Notes: a model not told the origin generated them from the sequence alone. A stretch of 64,000 nucleotides of DNA from Isoetes taiwanensis (GCA_021234155.1 JAJEKV010000104.1:2289528-2353527); one strand, 5' to 3'. Positions 1-12,067 are shown, numbered from the stretch's first letter. Program-made: numbers and translations.

Positions 1-1
1 T

Positions 2-563
2 AAGACAATTAAAGATACTATCAATGAAGTATCTCCCCTTGATAGCATAAAGCTTTGGCACTTAAGGTTGGGTCATGTAAATTACAATAATATTAAGATT
101 GCTAAAAGGGATAATCTTTTGGATGAGTTGCAGTTTGAAAATACTGAGATTGATGATGTCTGTGAAGCATGCATGTTAGGTAAACAACATAGATTGGCAT
201 TTAGAAATAAAGGAATGAGAGCACATGAATTGCTTGAATTAGTGCATTCAGATGTTTGTGGGCCTATGCAAGTTGAATCTTATTTCGCCACATTTATAGA
301 TGATTTCAGTAGACGCACAAAGTGTTATTTTTTGAAAACCAAGGACCAAGTGTTTGATGCCTTTAGGTTGTATGTTGTGAAAGTAGAAAGGGAGACATCA
401 TTGCAAGTTAAGTGTTTAAGGTTTGACCTTGGTGAAGAATATAGATCGTCAGAATTTAACATGTATTGCCAGATGCGAGGAATACGAAGACAATATACTT
501 GCAGATATACGCCGCAACAAAATGGAGTAGCAGAGCGCAAAAATCGCACCATTATAGAGAACT
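2..563 (+). pseudogene. Copia-type retrotransposon fragment (GAG-pre-integrase and integrase core)
   Basis: The frame is open from the left window edge, so the element continues outside. It reads LWHLRLGH (the GAG-pre-integrase signature) near base 50, then a CEACMLGKQHR zinc-binding segment, then an integrase core. The three acidic positions are visible: HSDVCGP, RFDLGEEYRS (usually D-N-G-G-E-Y) and AERKNRT. The stretch between the first acidic residue and FIDDFSRR is shorter than usual, so an internal deletion is likely. The frame breaks off at about 563, where Gypsy-like gag sequence begins without any LTR between them. It is a dead relic. The family call rests on motif order and is firm; the exact lineage is unknown. 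Confidence 0.85.
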
Positions 564-566
564 GCA

Positions 567-2460
567 GTGGTTATGAAAATTTTGGCTGCTGAAAAGAATA
601 CGCAACCAGAAATAGATTCCTTAGTGCAAAAGAAAGTTGCACAAGAAATCAAGACTGTAAAAGAGATGCATTCTAAATTGCAATCCATGGAAGAAGGGAT
701 GAAGAAAATGGCTCAGACTGAACAGAAGAGGAGTTTTATTTGGTGTACCAGATGCTCAAAACTGGACACTGTGCGACAGAATGCCGCACGAATTTAGAGA
801 AGAAGATTTACCACATTTGGCAAAAAATGAATCATAATAATGTCTGAAGGATTGCTAATATTAATTCTAAAAACAAAGGGAAAAGTGTTACATAAACTGC
901 TTTTTTTCTTGGTTCCACAACCAAAAGAGAAAAAAACTCTCCAAATGGCTACCTGTTAGAATTGCGGTGAGAAAGGACATTTCTCCTGTGAATGAAAAAG
1001 GAGAATAACACGTCTAAGGAAAATTCTAAACATAGGGCTCAAGATGCTCGTATGGTTAGCTTGGACTATGTTGTGGATGTGAATGTTGTAACTAGGCAAA
1101 AGGCTAGGCAGCAAGGGATTCAAATTCCTAATTCTTATGAAAAACCAACTAAAGAGAAGGAGAGGAAATATCCGGATGTGCATGAAGAACAAGGGATTTA
1201 TAATGAGGTTAGAAATAAGATTCAAGATATTCAAAAGGGAAATCTTGATGATGAAACACTTGGCTTGAATAGCAGTATAAGTGATATATGTACAATTAAA
1301 TAACAAGTGCAAAACTTGGTGGTTTAGTGGTGGCTAAATACTTTCCTGTTTTTAAAGAAATAAAAAATGTTGATGGTGTTCGAGGAATATCAAATGGATT
1401 TTGCAACTTGTTTCATGGTGGAACAGGTGATGGATTATCCTGCTGATTTTACAGAAGTACATCAAGGAAATGCAGTTTTACAACCCCAACCAGCCCATGC
1501 ATTGCAAGGGAATAATATAATCTCTTATTTAGGCACTCCAGAAGTGGAAGAAATAAGCTTAGGATCTGTAGATGAGCCCCAAGTTGTATATTTGAGCAAA
1601 AATCTGCCATTAGTTATACGAGAGTCTGCCATAAAGCTCTTCCATCAGTATAAGGATGTACTCGCATGGAGTTATACAGACATTAGAGGAATTCACCCTG
1701 ATGTTTGTCTTATGAGGATTCCTTTGATTCCACATGCAAATCCAGTATATCAGAGAGCTTATAGAATGAATCCCAATTTTGCCTTAAGTGTTAATGAAGA
1801 GATTCAAAAGCTTTCACAAGCTGGATTTATATTTGAGGTGGAAACCAGTGAATGGGTTTCCCCTATAGTGGTTGTTAAGAAGAAAAATGGGAAGTTACGA
1901 GTTTGTGTTGACTTTCGTAAGTAAAACGATGCCACAGATAAGGATCACCCCTTCCATCTACAGATAGTATTGGAAAAAGTGGCAGGCCATGAATGCTACT
2001 CATTCATGGACGGTTTTAGTGGTTATAATCAGATAAAAATATACTCTGATGACCAATAGAAAACCACGTTTATAACCTTGTTCGGGACTTATGTGTACAA
2101 GGTAATGCATTTTGGCCTTAGTAATGCACCATCATTATTTCTTTGAGTGTAATGCTCACAGCCAAGGAGTACATTGGGAGTTTCATTGAAATCCTTTTGG
2201 ATGATTTCACAATTTTCACATATCTCAAAGATCATTTCTCTAAATTAGAATTGGCTTTGAGAGATGTCGACGATATGGTGTGTCCCTCAACCCAGAAAGT
2301 GTACATTTTTAGTTACACGTGGAATGCTTTTAGGCCATATTGTGAGTAAAGACGGATTGCTTACAGATCCAAGTAAAGTACAAGTGGTTCGTGACTTGCT
2401 CCCTCCTAAAAATGTAACAGAATTAAAAAGATTCTTGGGCAAAGCAAATTATTACCGAAA
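567..2460 (+). pseudogene. Gypsy (Ty3-type) retrotransposon relic: gag zinc knuckles and reverse transcriptase
   Basis: A coiled-coil-like gag tail (567-720) leads into two CCHC zinc knuckles. The first, near 742-790, needs a frame change within CTRCSK..GHCATEC. The second, near 953-990, reads C.NCGEKGHFSCE with a stop inside. The reverse transcriptase follows: WVSPIVVVKKKNGKLRVCVDF ends in a TAA at 1922, continues as FMDGFSGYNQIKIY with a further stop, reaches the catalytic LLDDFTIF near 2195-2220 and ends with DLLPPKNVTELKRFLGKANY near 2460. No protease, RNase H, integrase or LTR is seen. Multiple stops and frameshifts make it inactive. The zone 1000-1300 is open (KKENNTSKENSK...) and is probably gag/pol linker. 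Confidence 0.82.
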
Positions 2461-4144
2461 GGAGCTGGGAGAATGGTCGCTGGCAGAATAGTCTGAAGCT
2501 TTTAGGCTTCTCAAAGCCCTGATCTAATCTGGAGATAGCAGATCCGCGCGATTGTCGCAAAGATGGCGATGTCCTTATCGCCATTACGTTCATTTAAAGA
2601 GTCTATGTCTACATCTAGTTTGACTTTCTCAGGCTATTATTTTATGGAAGGCTCGTGAGTAAGCTTCTTTGTGCTACTTTACTTTGATTTTTCCATTTTA
2701 TAACACGCCTTAATTACATTTGCCATTAATTAATTGCTTCATGGAAGGCGAAATCACAATTAACTCCTTTGTGCTGCCTACTTCGTTTTCTCCATTCATA
2801 ACACAGCTTTTCGTGGAGCTCTTTCGCATAATCTATCACCTTTGCTAGCAACGTTTTTTTCCACAACTTTAAATTTCCATGCTCTTATTCATCAGATTTT
2901 GGTCATTTCGAACTTTTTTGTTTTCCTTTTTATACATCCTAGATTTATTACATCATTGTTTGGATCTGATTCTAAACGACCCATCCAATATTAACTCCTC
3001 ATTTATCCGGGCAATTGCGTATGTGTTATGTCGACTGCGGCATTTGCAAAGCAGCAGGGCAGATTTGTAAAGGAGAAGCTTGGACTGTTATAGTGTCCAA
3101 TAATTCCAACAAATAAAGCGGTTGCAGTTGTGGATAAGACAGTGGGAATTTGATTAAGGTATTGAATTCGACTGTTGTTTTGGAGCCCTCAAATCGAAGG
3201 GGAAATATGTTAGGAAATTGAGTATGAAATTGAGTTATTCCTAAGTTTTCCTCTTTCCAACATCCAGTTGTTTTTACACCCACATCCTTTATAAAAAAAA
3301 AAACAATTCATCATGTTGTTTTTAAAACGGAGTCATTGTGAACCGCGTCCTTTATTATATTTCTAAAACCACGGCATATATTGTTTTGGAAAAACAATAC
3401 CTAAAGGTCTTTACTTTTATAAAGAACTACATGTGATTTGTATGTAAAACTATATATCAAAATTCCTTCTTATCAGAAAAACATTATTAAAAAACAACAG
3501 CTATTCTTGAGTAACCACATATCATTTTTCGTGAAAATTAACACTTGGAAACAACATAACTAAGAAAAACCCGAAAACCCACGCGGTAGTTTCTAGCAAA
3601 GTCGGACAAAATTCTTTTTACGGTTTTTTCGCTGTTGTTTTTCTCAAGAAAACAACAGTTAAAAGCAACATGTGGACCTTTTAAGTTTATTAAGAATGAC
3701 ATGTCTACTTTTTAGGAAAACAACACTTGAAAACTATAGCTACTTTTAAAAAACAACATGTAGAAACACATGTTAATTTCTACGCGTAGATAATTTTGAC
3801 AAAATTCTACGTGTAGACTTTTTCCGAAAAATACTACATGTATAAAATTTTTGCTAAAAACTACACGCCATTTCTAGCAAATCCGACAAAAACAACACGA
3901 AGTTTTTTGGTGTTGTTTTTTTGCAAAAAGGACACTGAAAAACAACATGTGGACCCAGTTTTGGGGTGGCAGTGGGTGTTTTACACAGGATATGTGTAAT
4001 GTTTTCAGAATCTGAGACCTTGTTAGCAACATTGCTTTTATTCTTGCTTGATCCAGCATGTGCAGAAAAACTTTTTGATCATGCTAAGACTCCAGAATGT
4101 TTGAGAATGTTCGAGAGGGTATTATGGAGATCAAAGTTTAATGA
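2461..4144. other. Spacer with no recognised gene
   Basis: No convincing coding frame is seen here. The part 2461-3300 is AT-rich unique-looking DNA. The part about 3300-3960 is a degenerate array described separately. Confidence 0.5.
3480..3960. repeat. Degenerate short-period array rich in AAAACAACA and ACATGT words
   Basis: The words AAAACAACA, GTTGTTTTT, ACATGTAG and CTACACG recur every 20-45 bases in both orientations, for example around 3650, 3720, 3745, 3830, 3890 and 3940. A similar but not identical texture (AACGTGTAATTTT with TTTTAGACAAAAA) occurs at about 48230-48490. This looks like an old minisatellite or the inside of a decayed element. Confidence 0.5.
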
Positions 4145-5957
4145 AAAAATTGGTGTCTTACAAAACTATTGGCTGGCATCCTTGAGCAGCGGCTGACAAT
4201 ATGGTCAGAGGAGACAGATGTGCGAGCTCTCACACAAGTAGGCTTTCGGCCCAGGCATTCCACCATTGATCATATCTTCACTCTGCGCACACTGATTGAG
4301 GATAGCAAGAATCACCGACAAAACCTGTACTGTTGTTTCGTGGATTTCGCAAAAGCTTTTGACACAGTGCCCCGAGACAAGTTATGGAACAGACTGCGAC
4401 AGCTGGAGACCCCCCTTGACTTGCAGAATGCAATATATAGGCTATACGAGGCATGCTCAGACGACACATCGCCGTGACAGCCGGTAATCGCGAGAGTATT
4501 GGAGCCGCCGGTTGCCCCTCTCCCCACACTCTTTGGCCTATACATTGACCACCGAAGATTGGCTCTCTCGAAAGCACCAGGTGCGGGGCCATCTCATGCA
4601 TTACACAAACCGAATATATGTCGACGATGTCAACCTCATGGCCTATACCCGCAGGACATGCAACATCACCGGATGCTCTTGATACTTTTGTCAATTCACC
4701 GGCATGCGAAGTTAACTTTGGCCAAAACTAGGTGCCGCTAGTTTCATCATCCCGCCAACCAAGGCTTCCTCATTCACTTACTAGGGACAAGATGTGGAGG
4801 TGGTCTCACCTACAAGTACTTGGGGATCGAAGTTCTCTGCTACCACCCACTTGGGATGCACCATCAGTTAAGGGGTCATGGCAGGTTGGAAAGCACTATA
4901 TGCCATGCGTAACAACAACCACAAGGCAGAAGTTGTATGCCCGGGCCACCAGTCACACTTGTTTAGGGCCTTGGTCGAGCCGGTCCTCTTGTATGGGGCG
5001 GAAGTATGGGGTCCGGTGATATCCCTCAACACCTGGAATGACCTCGAACAGGTGAAGAAAGCCTTCTTGGGGTAAAGTCCACAAGATCATACTAGATCCT
5101 ACTCCAGAGACGAGTTTTCTACCCCTTCAACGGGCTGCATTGAATGCCATATCATTTACTTCCCGTAAGGTGGTCGCTATGGTGATACACGCTGTTCAAC
5201 CTTGCTTTTGGCCATGGCGATGGGTCCCCAATGCCCAAAGCCTCGCTCGAAGGACAAGCAAGCTTAGTGGTTCTCGCGCTGGGGTGTACAGGCAAATAGA
5301 TGCGTACAGGTACGGACAAAGAAAGATCACAAGGCACTTAAGCTCTACCTAGATGCTACTTTCCTCCGCAAGCTCGGGATGCGGATGTTCGACGACGCTA
5401 AGTCGGCACACTATCAGCAGCAAGTCAATCCTAGGCTCACGAGAGGCCCACACCAGTACTTGTACAACCATTTGCCCATGAAGAAGCGCAGACTTATAGC
5501 TTCCATTTGCACGGATGCACATCGTCTCCACATTGAGATAGGACGTTGGGCTCAGGAAGCACGAGAGGAATGGCTTTGCCAGGCGCCATTGAGGATGAAT
5601 GTCATGCCCTCCAGATCTGCCCAGCGTTTGCCCATATCCGAGAGCGGTATTTATTACTAGTGCCTGGCCTTGCATGAGTTATTGAATACGGCTTCAGTAG
5701 GTTTGTTGGGGTCATACCTCCAGGAGATAATGGATGCACCGACTCGGCCATTGTCCTCCGGACAAAGATTGAACTGTTTCTATATGATTGTACAAATGTA
5801 CAAAGATACTTATTACTGCTAAGGGTTTTCCCTTGAAAACCCTTTGGGGCGGGGTTTTTTTTAATCCTGACAGTAATACGCTTGTTGCTCTCTTTTTGTT
5901 TGGATCCCATAGGCCAATTGGTCTCCGTAGACGATAAAAAATATATTCTATTCTATT
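4145..5957 (+). mobile_element. LINE family A, copy 1: 5'-truncated reverse transcriptase with complete 3' end
   Basis: Non-LTR reverse transcriptase motifs appear in order across shifting frames: GFRPRHSTIDHIFTLRTLIED, CCFVDFAKAFDTVPRDKLW (catalytic aspartate region), a YVDDVNLMAYT version of the YADD box near 4620-4650, and YKYLGIE. The C-terminal part then reads LFRALVEPVLLYGAEVWGP near 4955-5025, HQYLYNHLPMKKRR near 5450, and a terminal AIEDECHALQICPAFAHIRERY near 5588-5653. Several frameshifts make it inactive. The last 150 bases hold a two-stem fold and end in a TTCTA repeat tail rather than poly(A). The microsatellite tail recalls RTE-like LINEs, but clade assignment needs a tree. Confidence 0.85.
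5811..5957 (+). repeat. Structured LINE 3' end with (TTCTA)n tail, copy 1
   Basis: An inner hairpin has arms AAGGGTTTTC (5821-5830) and GAAAACCCTT (5835-5844), perfectly complementary around a CCTT loop. An outer stem pairs TATTACTG (5811-5818) with CAGTAATA (5871-5878). After about 30 bases comes the conserved block ATTGGTCTCCGTAGACG, then A-rich sequence and the TTCTA tail to about 5957. The same arrangement recurs at 13955-14114 with compensatory changes, so the fold is probably real RNA structure. Confidence 0.75.
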
Positions 5958-5959
5958 CT

Positions 5960-6770
5960 ATTCCTTAAGCATTCTCAAATTATGGTCAATATTTGTTGGA
6001 TTAATTATGACCTTAGAGTTGCATGTAGCATCTTTCCCACTTTGACTATAGATCTTTGACTTTTCTCTGTTATCTGCATTGTTAGAAACATCATCTGTAT
6101 TTTCCTTTGATTTTTCTCTGTTATCTATAATATTGGAAACAACTATTCTATTCTCCTTAAAGAAAATGCCCTTGTTAAGAATTTTGACATTTGAATGGCT
6201 ATCTAGAATATAGCAAATCTTTTGTGCTTCAGAATTTAAAGCCACTTTTGAACATTGCTATAAAACTCTTAAATCTCTTTGCTTTGAAATTCTTTTCTGA
6301 CTTCCATTGATTTTTTTCTAAGGAACATGCTCCATTTTATCAGAGATTCTAGCATTTTCTTTTGAAGGATTAAATGTGTGCCTAGAATCATTTAGGATAT
6401 TAACTTCTTGTTCAGATACCTATGAACCAATAGAGTGGCAGATTTGTTGTTGCTGTTCACCTTAATGGACCATGCATCATAGATATTGTGCCTATGATTG
6501 CAATTTTGACAGAAGTTTGGTAAGCCCACCCATCTCAAATTTAAATTAATTTAGTTTCCATAGAAGTCAATGAGGGGACATAGGTAGGAATAGGCTTGAA
6601 ATGTCCATTTGAATAAAAGCATTTGAAAGGTTTGTATGGCGAGTACTTATTGGTCAGATATGAGCCAATGGAATTAAAGATTTTGGAGAAGCAATCTTCA
6701 TTCCAATAGATAGGATTTAGAGCACTCATAGTAACAGAGGCAACATGATATTTCTTGAACTCATTCAAAG
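5960..6770 (-). pseudogene. L1-like LINE ORF1 relic (DUF4283-type with zinc knuckle)
   Basis: Reading leftwards from about 6770, the frame gives KKYHVASVTMSALNPIYW and later LPNFCQNCNHRHNIYDAW, the knuckle that normally follows the nucleic-acid-binding domain of plant L1 ORF1 proteins. A polar, lysine- and serine-rich tail follows down to about 5960. The segment KYHVASVTMSALNPIYW resembles NKFHVASITMSRLSILFL in the ORF1 of the larger element at 52.9-59.9 kb, so they belong to related families. Frames are interrupted and no ORF2 follows. It abuts the tail of the family-A LINE, whose insertion probably truncated it. Confidence 0.65.
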
Positions 6771-6931
6771 GAAGTGTAGGGCTCCACTTGAGAAAAGAGA
6801 GATGAAAAGTAACACGTGTGGATTTGCCCAGATTGAGAGTATAATTGGATTTATGAAGATAACTTTAACAAAAATTAAGGTCCTTCTATTCTATTCTATT
6901 ATACTAGAAAATTGCTTCACCTTCTAATGGG

Positions 6932-7083
6932 CATTCAATGTGATTGTTAACAAAGAGTGTGATATTAATGTGTGGGTTAGTAATGTGTTATCTACGCAAT
7001 ATTTGCACATTCAATATGATTGTTAACAAAGAGTATGATATTAATGTGTGGGTTAGCAATGTGTTATCTACGCAATATTTGCA
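6932..7083. repeat. Tandem duplication, period 76 bp, two copies
   Basis: The unit starting CATTCAATRTGATTGTTAAC is repeated at 6932-7007 and 7008-7083 with about three mismatches. Confidence 0.9.
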
Positions 7084-7234
7084 TTTTTATTTAACACTCT
7101 CGAGCACAAACCATAACAGTAATTCTGCAACATATTTTCTAGTCCTTGGATCATCATACACGTGAAATAATAGTTTGCTTTGAACTGCCATCATAATGGT
7201 AAATGTAAGAAATATTTCTATTTACATTTTTCGT

Positions 7235-8775
7235 AACAGATAACAGGTCCGAATGCCGCAAAGAAGTTAATGGGAATTTGCATCAAACTAGTACAGATTC
7301 CACTCCTAATGTAGTTCCTCAGCCTCATGCAAATGATAGTGCTTGGAAGTCATCTGATTCTGTTACAAAAGTTTCATATCAAAGATTTAGTGATTAGCTT
7401 TGTAACGATATATCTAATGCATCTAGAAAGGCAAGGGTAGCAGTTGTTTTACTGGTATTGTCTAAAGGGAGTAAGGAGGAGCTGTCAGCAATCTTGGACG
7501 CATTGAGAGTTCGATAGATTCAACTTCAACAACAATTGCCTCCAGATGACATATTTTACCAGTCTGACTGTCGGAGTGTGGTTCAAGCTTCTGGTATTCC
7601 TGTGGTTGAGGTGGACCAACAAGCTCATATTAAGTGTGCTAAAAACTTATCTTCCTGTGCAGTTCTTGGGTATCTTACCGGGTGGCTATTTAGATTTTTC
7701 TGCTTCGTTTTGGTTATCTCAGCCTTTGAGATGCCTTCAATTTCTTTTTCAAATCCATCAAGTTGTTGGCAAAAACTTTGTTCTTATTATGTTTGAAAGT
7801 AGTGATGTAGTGGGCTCTTTGGTATCAAGAGGGATTGATCCACTTGGTGGGGAATATATAATGTACCAATATTATTCTCCTGGCTTTACTCCAGATATGG
7901 TTCGTGCATTAAAGATGCCTTGTTGGTTCTCGTTACCTAATCTTCCTGTTGATCTAATGGCTCATCAATTTCTAGTTGCAATTGCAATGGGACTTGGGGT
8001 TCATATCTCACACTCCATCATGAATGGTCCAAGAATTTGTGTTTCTATGCTAGTGGACTTGCCTTTACCAGATTGTATAGTAGTGAAGAGCAGGCCTTGG
8101 TATAAAAAGCTGGATCTTAAGCTTCTGAATGGTCTAGAATTAGCCCGTTTATTTCCTGATAAGGAGGCTTTTGTTAGCTTTCGTCGAGGTACTGCATGCC
8201 CTCGCATATGTTCAACATTCTTCCCAGGTTCAAGCTCCCATTGTTATTTCTTCATCTATTCATGATCAACCTTTGCCGGTTGTTTTGCATTCCTCGGCTA
8301 TGGAAGATGCTCTATATACACTTCCGGTGGTGTCATCCTTAGCACCATCAGTTGCAACTATAGTTCCTACTACTCTCCACGTTGTCGCTTCTGCCTCTCA
8401 TGCTTCTGAGGTTGTTATGGCTGATGATCCTAATCTTCAGTGTGATAAAGAGTCATGGCAACAAGCCAATTTGAAGAAGGCAGCGAGGAAGAAGTCTGTT
8501 ATGTCATCTCATGAGGCTATCCTGCCTCGTACTATTCAGTGGCATGATAATTTGATGTCTGTTGATGATCATCTCGATGCTGCAGAACATGATGATTGTG
8601 ATGAGGCTATTAAACTCCTCAAGGTGGCACAAGGAGTATGATTATATTCTGTGTATGGGTGGTTTTGCTTAGTGGACTGTTTCCTCCTCTAGGTTTTGAG
8701 TCCCATATCACAGATCCCTTGTACGTATCTTGATTTTTCTTGATAAAAGATTGTCGTCCTTAAAAAAAAAAAAAA
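7235..8775 (+). pseudogene. L1-like LINE ORF1 followed directly by a 3' end and poly(A)
   Basis: A discontinuous frame begins near 7240 and is broken by two stops and a frameshift near 7600. It then stays open to 8262 and continues in another frame to 8638. The core reads RGIDPLGGEYIMYQYYSPGF and then WFSLPNLPVDLMAHQF, matching the DUF4283-like W.rLPnLP pattern of plant L1 ORF1 proteins. The tail is rich in S, V, A and H and has a KKAARKKS basic patch. ORF2 (endonuclease and reverse transcriptase) is absent: the frame stops at 8638-8640 and about 120 bases later a typical LINE 3' end (CTTGATAAAAG) runs into poly(A) at 8761-8775. It is therefore an ORF1-only deletion derivative. No target duplication was found. 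Confidence 0.7.
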
Positions 8776-10315
8776 ACATGTCGCTATACTAAAAGCCATA
8801 CTTGCAAAAGCTCTCTCCTATTTTTTATTTTCTTGATTTTCTAGCAATTTAAAAGAACAAAAAGAAAAACAAAAAAAGAAAGAAAGAAAAATCAATTTTT
8901 GTTGTTCCGGTTGTTTATAAGATATCTTGCGAAATACACACTTGTTTATGATATAATAGGCCCTAACATTGAAAAGCCTCGTAATACCAAGCACGTTTAA
9001 ACAAATCATGTCGTTAGACTACTTGTTTATTCAAGAGGCTAATGTAAACCTTACAAAACATAAAATATTTGTAGATCAAATTATCAAATTTGATTTCTTG
9101 ACAAAGGTTTTATACAGCTCTAATTTAGAACCAACATTTGTACTTACAAATGTACAAATACATTATGAAGGAGGAATTAAGACAATGATATGTATTATGA
9201 GGTTGCCAAGATGCTAAAAGGGTGGGGGTGATGCCAAGAAAACACGACTATGCTATGGTAGAGACAACTACCCAAAATTCCACATGCATGTCCACTTCAA
9301 TGAAATCATACCCACTTCATTGAAATCATGTGTAGCAATCGGCCCCTGCATGTACGAAGAGCTTTTGAGATCACTTCAACCACGCATGCAAATCAACCCT
9401 TTTTTTAGTAAGAAAGCCAAAATAACTCCAACATTCATATGTAGCATAATAACATGGGGTTTTCTTTGTGTTTTTGTACGCTTTTCACCAAGGTTTTCCT
9501 ATGATTTCATGATGTATTCAAATGGATGTACTAATGCGTACATCTAGAGTGCACCATTTCTGAGCCATTGATTTTAACCTTTTTTTTGGAATGGTCAACA
9601 ACCAATGGCTCACAACAAAAGCCCTTTTTTTGCGTGTGGTGCATAATGGTCAACAACCAATGGCTCACAACAAAAGCCCTTTTTGTATGTATGGTGTATA
9701 ATGGGCACATGAAGGGCTTGAAGGGCGCATGTAGTGCGGTTTCCGGCAACACATTTTATCATAACTTTTGATCCAGAGCTCGTTTGAGATGATTTTTATT
9801 ATGCTGGAAAGCTCTCTCCGAGATCTTTTGATAGTGTATGATATGGATATGTTTGGTTAAGTTATCTATGCTAAAACAGCAAGTTTTTCGGCCGGGTTTG
9901 GTAGGCTTTCACATCCTACCAAATTGACAATACAGATTGCCTTATTGGATATTGTTTTATGGCACATTCGAATGAAGCTTACAAAAAAAAATTACCATGC
10001 ATTTTTAGATTTTGAGGCTTCTAGATCCTTGTGCTAACAAGCAGAAAAGTTTCCCACTTTGGTTTCTCACCACAAGAATCCATGGAGGCCAAAGGTTGCT
10101 GTTAAATTCCAGTTGAAAAATGTTTGTGTATGGGTGCTGCAAACTTTATGACTTTCAGAATAATGGGATCAATCTGCTCTATCTTTATGGTAACTTTTAC
10201 TTATGTTCTATTTGTTTTATTGTGATGAAATTCAAAAGCTAATGAAAGCCTCAAATGAATTCTAGTTTTTTCTTTTTTGAATTGTAAAATTTGTGTGACA
10301 CCTGGGTTGACGTCC
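8776..10315. other. Spacer with no recognised gene
   Basis: AT-rich DNA without a convincing coding frame. The only clear structure is the tandem duplication at 9591-9702. Confidence 0.5.
9591..9702. repeat. Tandem duplication, period about 56 bp, two copies
   Basis: The unit beginning ATGGTCAACAACCAATGGC and ending near GTGGTGCATA is repeated head to tail with a few mismatches. Confidence 0.88.
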
Positions 10316-10472
10316 CTAAGGCCTCGAAGGGCCAATTTTTTTTGCAACACAAACCATTAACATCCAACATATAAAAATTAAATCCCCCAACACATAACAA
10401 CCAACACATAACAACGCATAACAACCGTTGACATTAACAACCAACATATAACTACCATTGACATTAATTAAC

Positions 10473-10846
10473 ACAACCATTGGGTCCAACACATTTAAAT
10501 TAAAATCCCCCTTAAACCCCCTTTGGTTTGGGTGCATCTTCACACGGGGGTGACGTAGGGCGAGAGCCCTCATAATTGTATTTTGCACGCATTTAAATCA
10601 ACATCATATAGTATTCCGCTTGAAATCTTATAGTATTTTGCGAATCTTGTTATACAGTATAGCGAATTTTGTACTTGCATACCCCACAAACGAGGAACTT
10701 TAAGTACGGTGTAGATTAAGGAATAAGGGGTGAATATGCCTATCCAACGGCAAGGTTGTCTGAGTCACCCCCTCAGATGAATATGCACCCAAACCAAAGG
10801 GGGTTTAAGGGGATTTTAATTTAAATGTGTTGGACCCAATGGTTGT
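10473..10846. repeat. Long inverted repeat (fold-back), arms of about 65 bp
   Basis: The arm at 10473-10537 (starting ACAACCATTGGGTCCAACAC) is the reverse complement of 10783-10846, with a single-base length difference. The loop is about 245 bp. Short AACACATAACA-type repeats lie left of the first arm (10375-10460). No coding frame is inside. It may be a MITE or fold-back element. Confidence 0.88.
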
Positions 10847-11370
10847 CTTAATCCGAAAACCCTTGCCTTAGGCCACCAAGCAAATCTAAGCTATTCCATC
10901 GGCCTCGCTATAAGAATCGAACTAAATTTACTACGATACTTAGTATCCAACTCTCACCGAGATTGAAGCCAAATGTTCGGATCCGGTACAATTGAATGCT
11001 TCATTTTCCTGTGTTCACTCATAGACATAATGTGTGCGCAACATCACAATTTGAATGGTCAGCTCTCACAAATTTGGCAAAGTGGAATTTTTCAGCCGAT
11101 TCATGCGCTGCCTCATGAGGGGGAACGACGGTGATGAAAGGGGCAGGTATATTGTGGAGCTTAAACTAGCTCGTAAAGCATTTGTAGGCAGATTCCCACT
11201 TCAATCTACAACTTAAGTTCCCTCACAAAATTGGAGCCTCGAACAACCATTTGGTTCGAATCGTAACACCTTTTATCGAAAAAGATAACTAATTTTTCCC
11301 ACCTCGCCAACCTCAAAGTTATTCATATGGATATAAGTAATAATTTACAGGCTTAATTCCTACTTTTATG

Positions 11371-11432
11371 GGCCAGTCGGTCTCCGTGGACGCAAAAAAT
11401 CTATTCTATTCTATTCTATTCTAATCTCATAG
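11371..11432 (+). mobile_element. LINE family A, copy 2: 3' terminus only
   Basis: The block GGCCAGTCGGTCTCCGTGG, followed by an A-rich stretch and a TTCTA tail, matches the last 60 bases of copies at 5957 and 14114. Everything upstream in the element is missing, as expected for severe 5' truncation during target-primed reverse transcription. Confidence 0.8.
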
Positions 11433-11439
11433 ACATTTC

Positions 11440-11701
11440 CACCTCTAGTGGTGCAACAACCCGAGGTTTCCTCAAGAGACCAGAATGGATACATAGAAAA
11501 CCCAACCATTATGTCAGAAAGCATCCCTTGAGAAAATTAGATGATGGGGTTATTGTTAATTGCCTCAATTGTCATAGGATGTACTCCATGACACATGATG
11601 GATCTATCATGTCTGCAAAAGAATGTAATCACGATATAGTAGAGATCTTAGGGCATCCCCTAAATGCCTTAGTCAATTGTTTTACCTGTTCAAACACTTA
11701 A
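11440..11701 (+). other. Unidentified open frame with two CxxC pairs (possible exon)
   Basis: Directly after the LINE tail an 85-codon frame is open from at least 11443 to a TAA at 11699-11701. It lacks a start codon and could begin at an acceptor-like CTCTAG. It reads RGFLKRPEWIHRKPNHYV, then VNCLNCHRMYSM, then LVNCFTCSNT, so two CxxC pairs are about 40 residues apart. I do not recognise the family. The residue mix looks like protein, but it may be a relic or chance. Confidence 0.3.
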
Positions 11702-12067
11702 ATGGTATTGATTTCCTCACGGATTCAAAGAAAATACATGGCGCAAAAAGGACTTAAGTAATTTCATGGGTTGATGATGAAACATTTGATCTGCATAAAC
11801 AGATCTGAAAAAGGTTATAGACCTTTATTGCAAACAATACCAGTAAAACTTGAACAACGGACCTGCTAAATTACATCCTTATGGAAGCAATCTCATCCTC
11901 TTAAATGACACCAACATCTTTCCCTTCTTTTTGATATGGGTAACATTTCAGAAGCAAAAATTCAATTGTTGTTGACAGTAGATATGCTATTCAAATGGTT
12001 TGGCAGAATAGATATGAATCCTTGTAGTCCTAGTCTGCATCAGTAAAAAGATATCACAAATTACTAC

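Noticed and set aside
4278-4694. 138-codon frame on the minus strand
   Set aside because: Antisense shadow of the family-A LINE reverse transcriptase on the plus strand.
6885-6905. TTCTA repeats as another family-A LINE 3' end
   Set aside because: The conserved GGTCTCCGTGG block and A-rich stretch are missing upstream, so it may only be a microsatellite.
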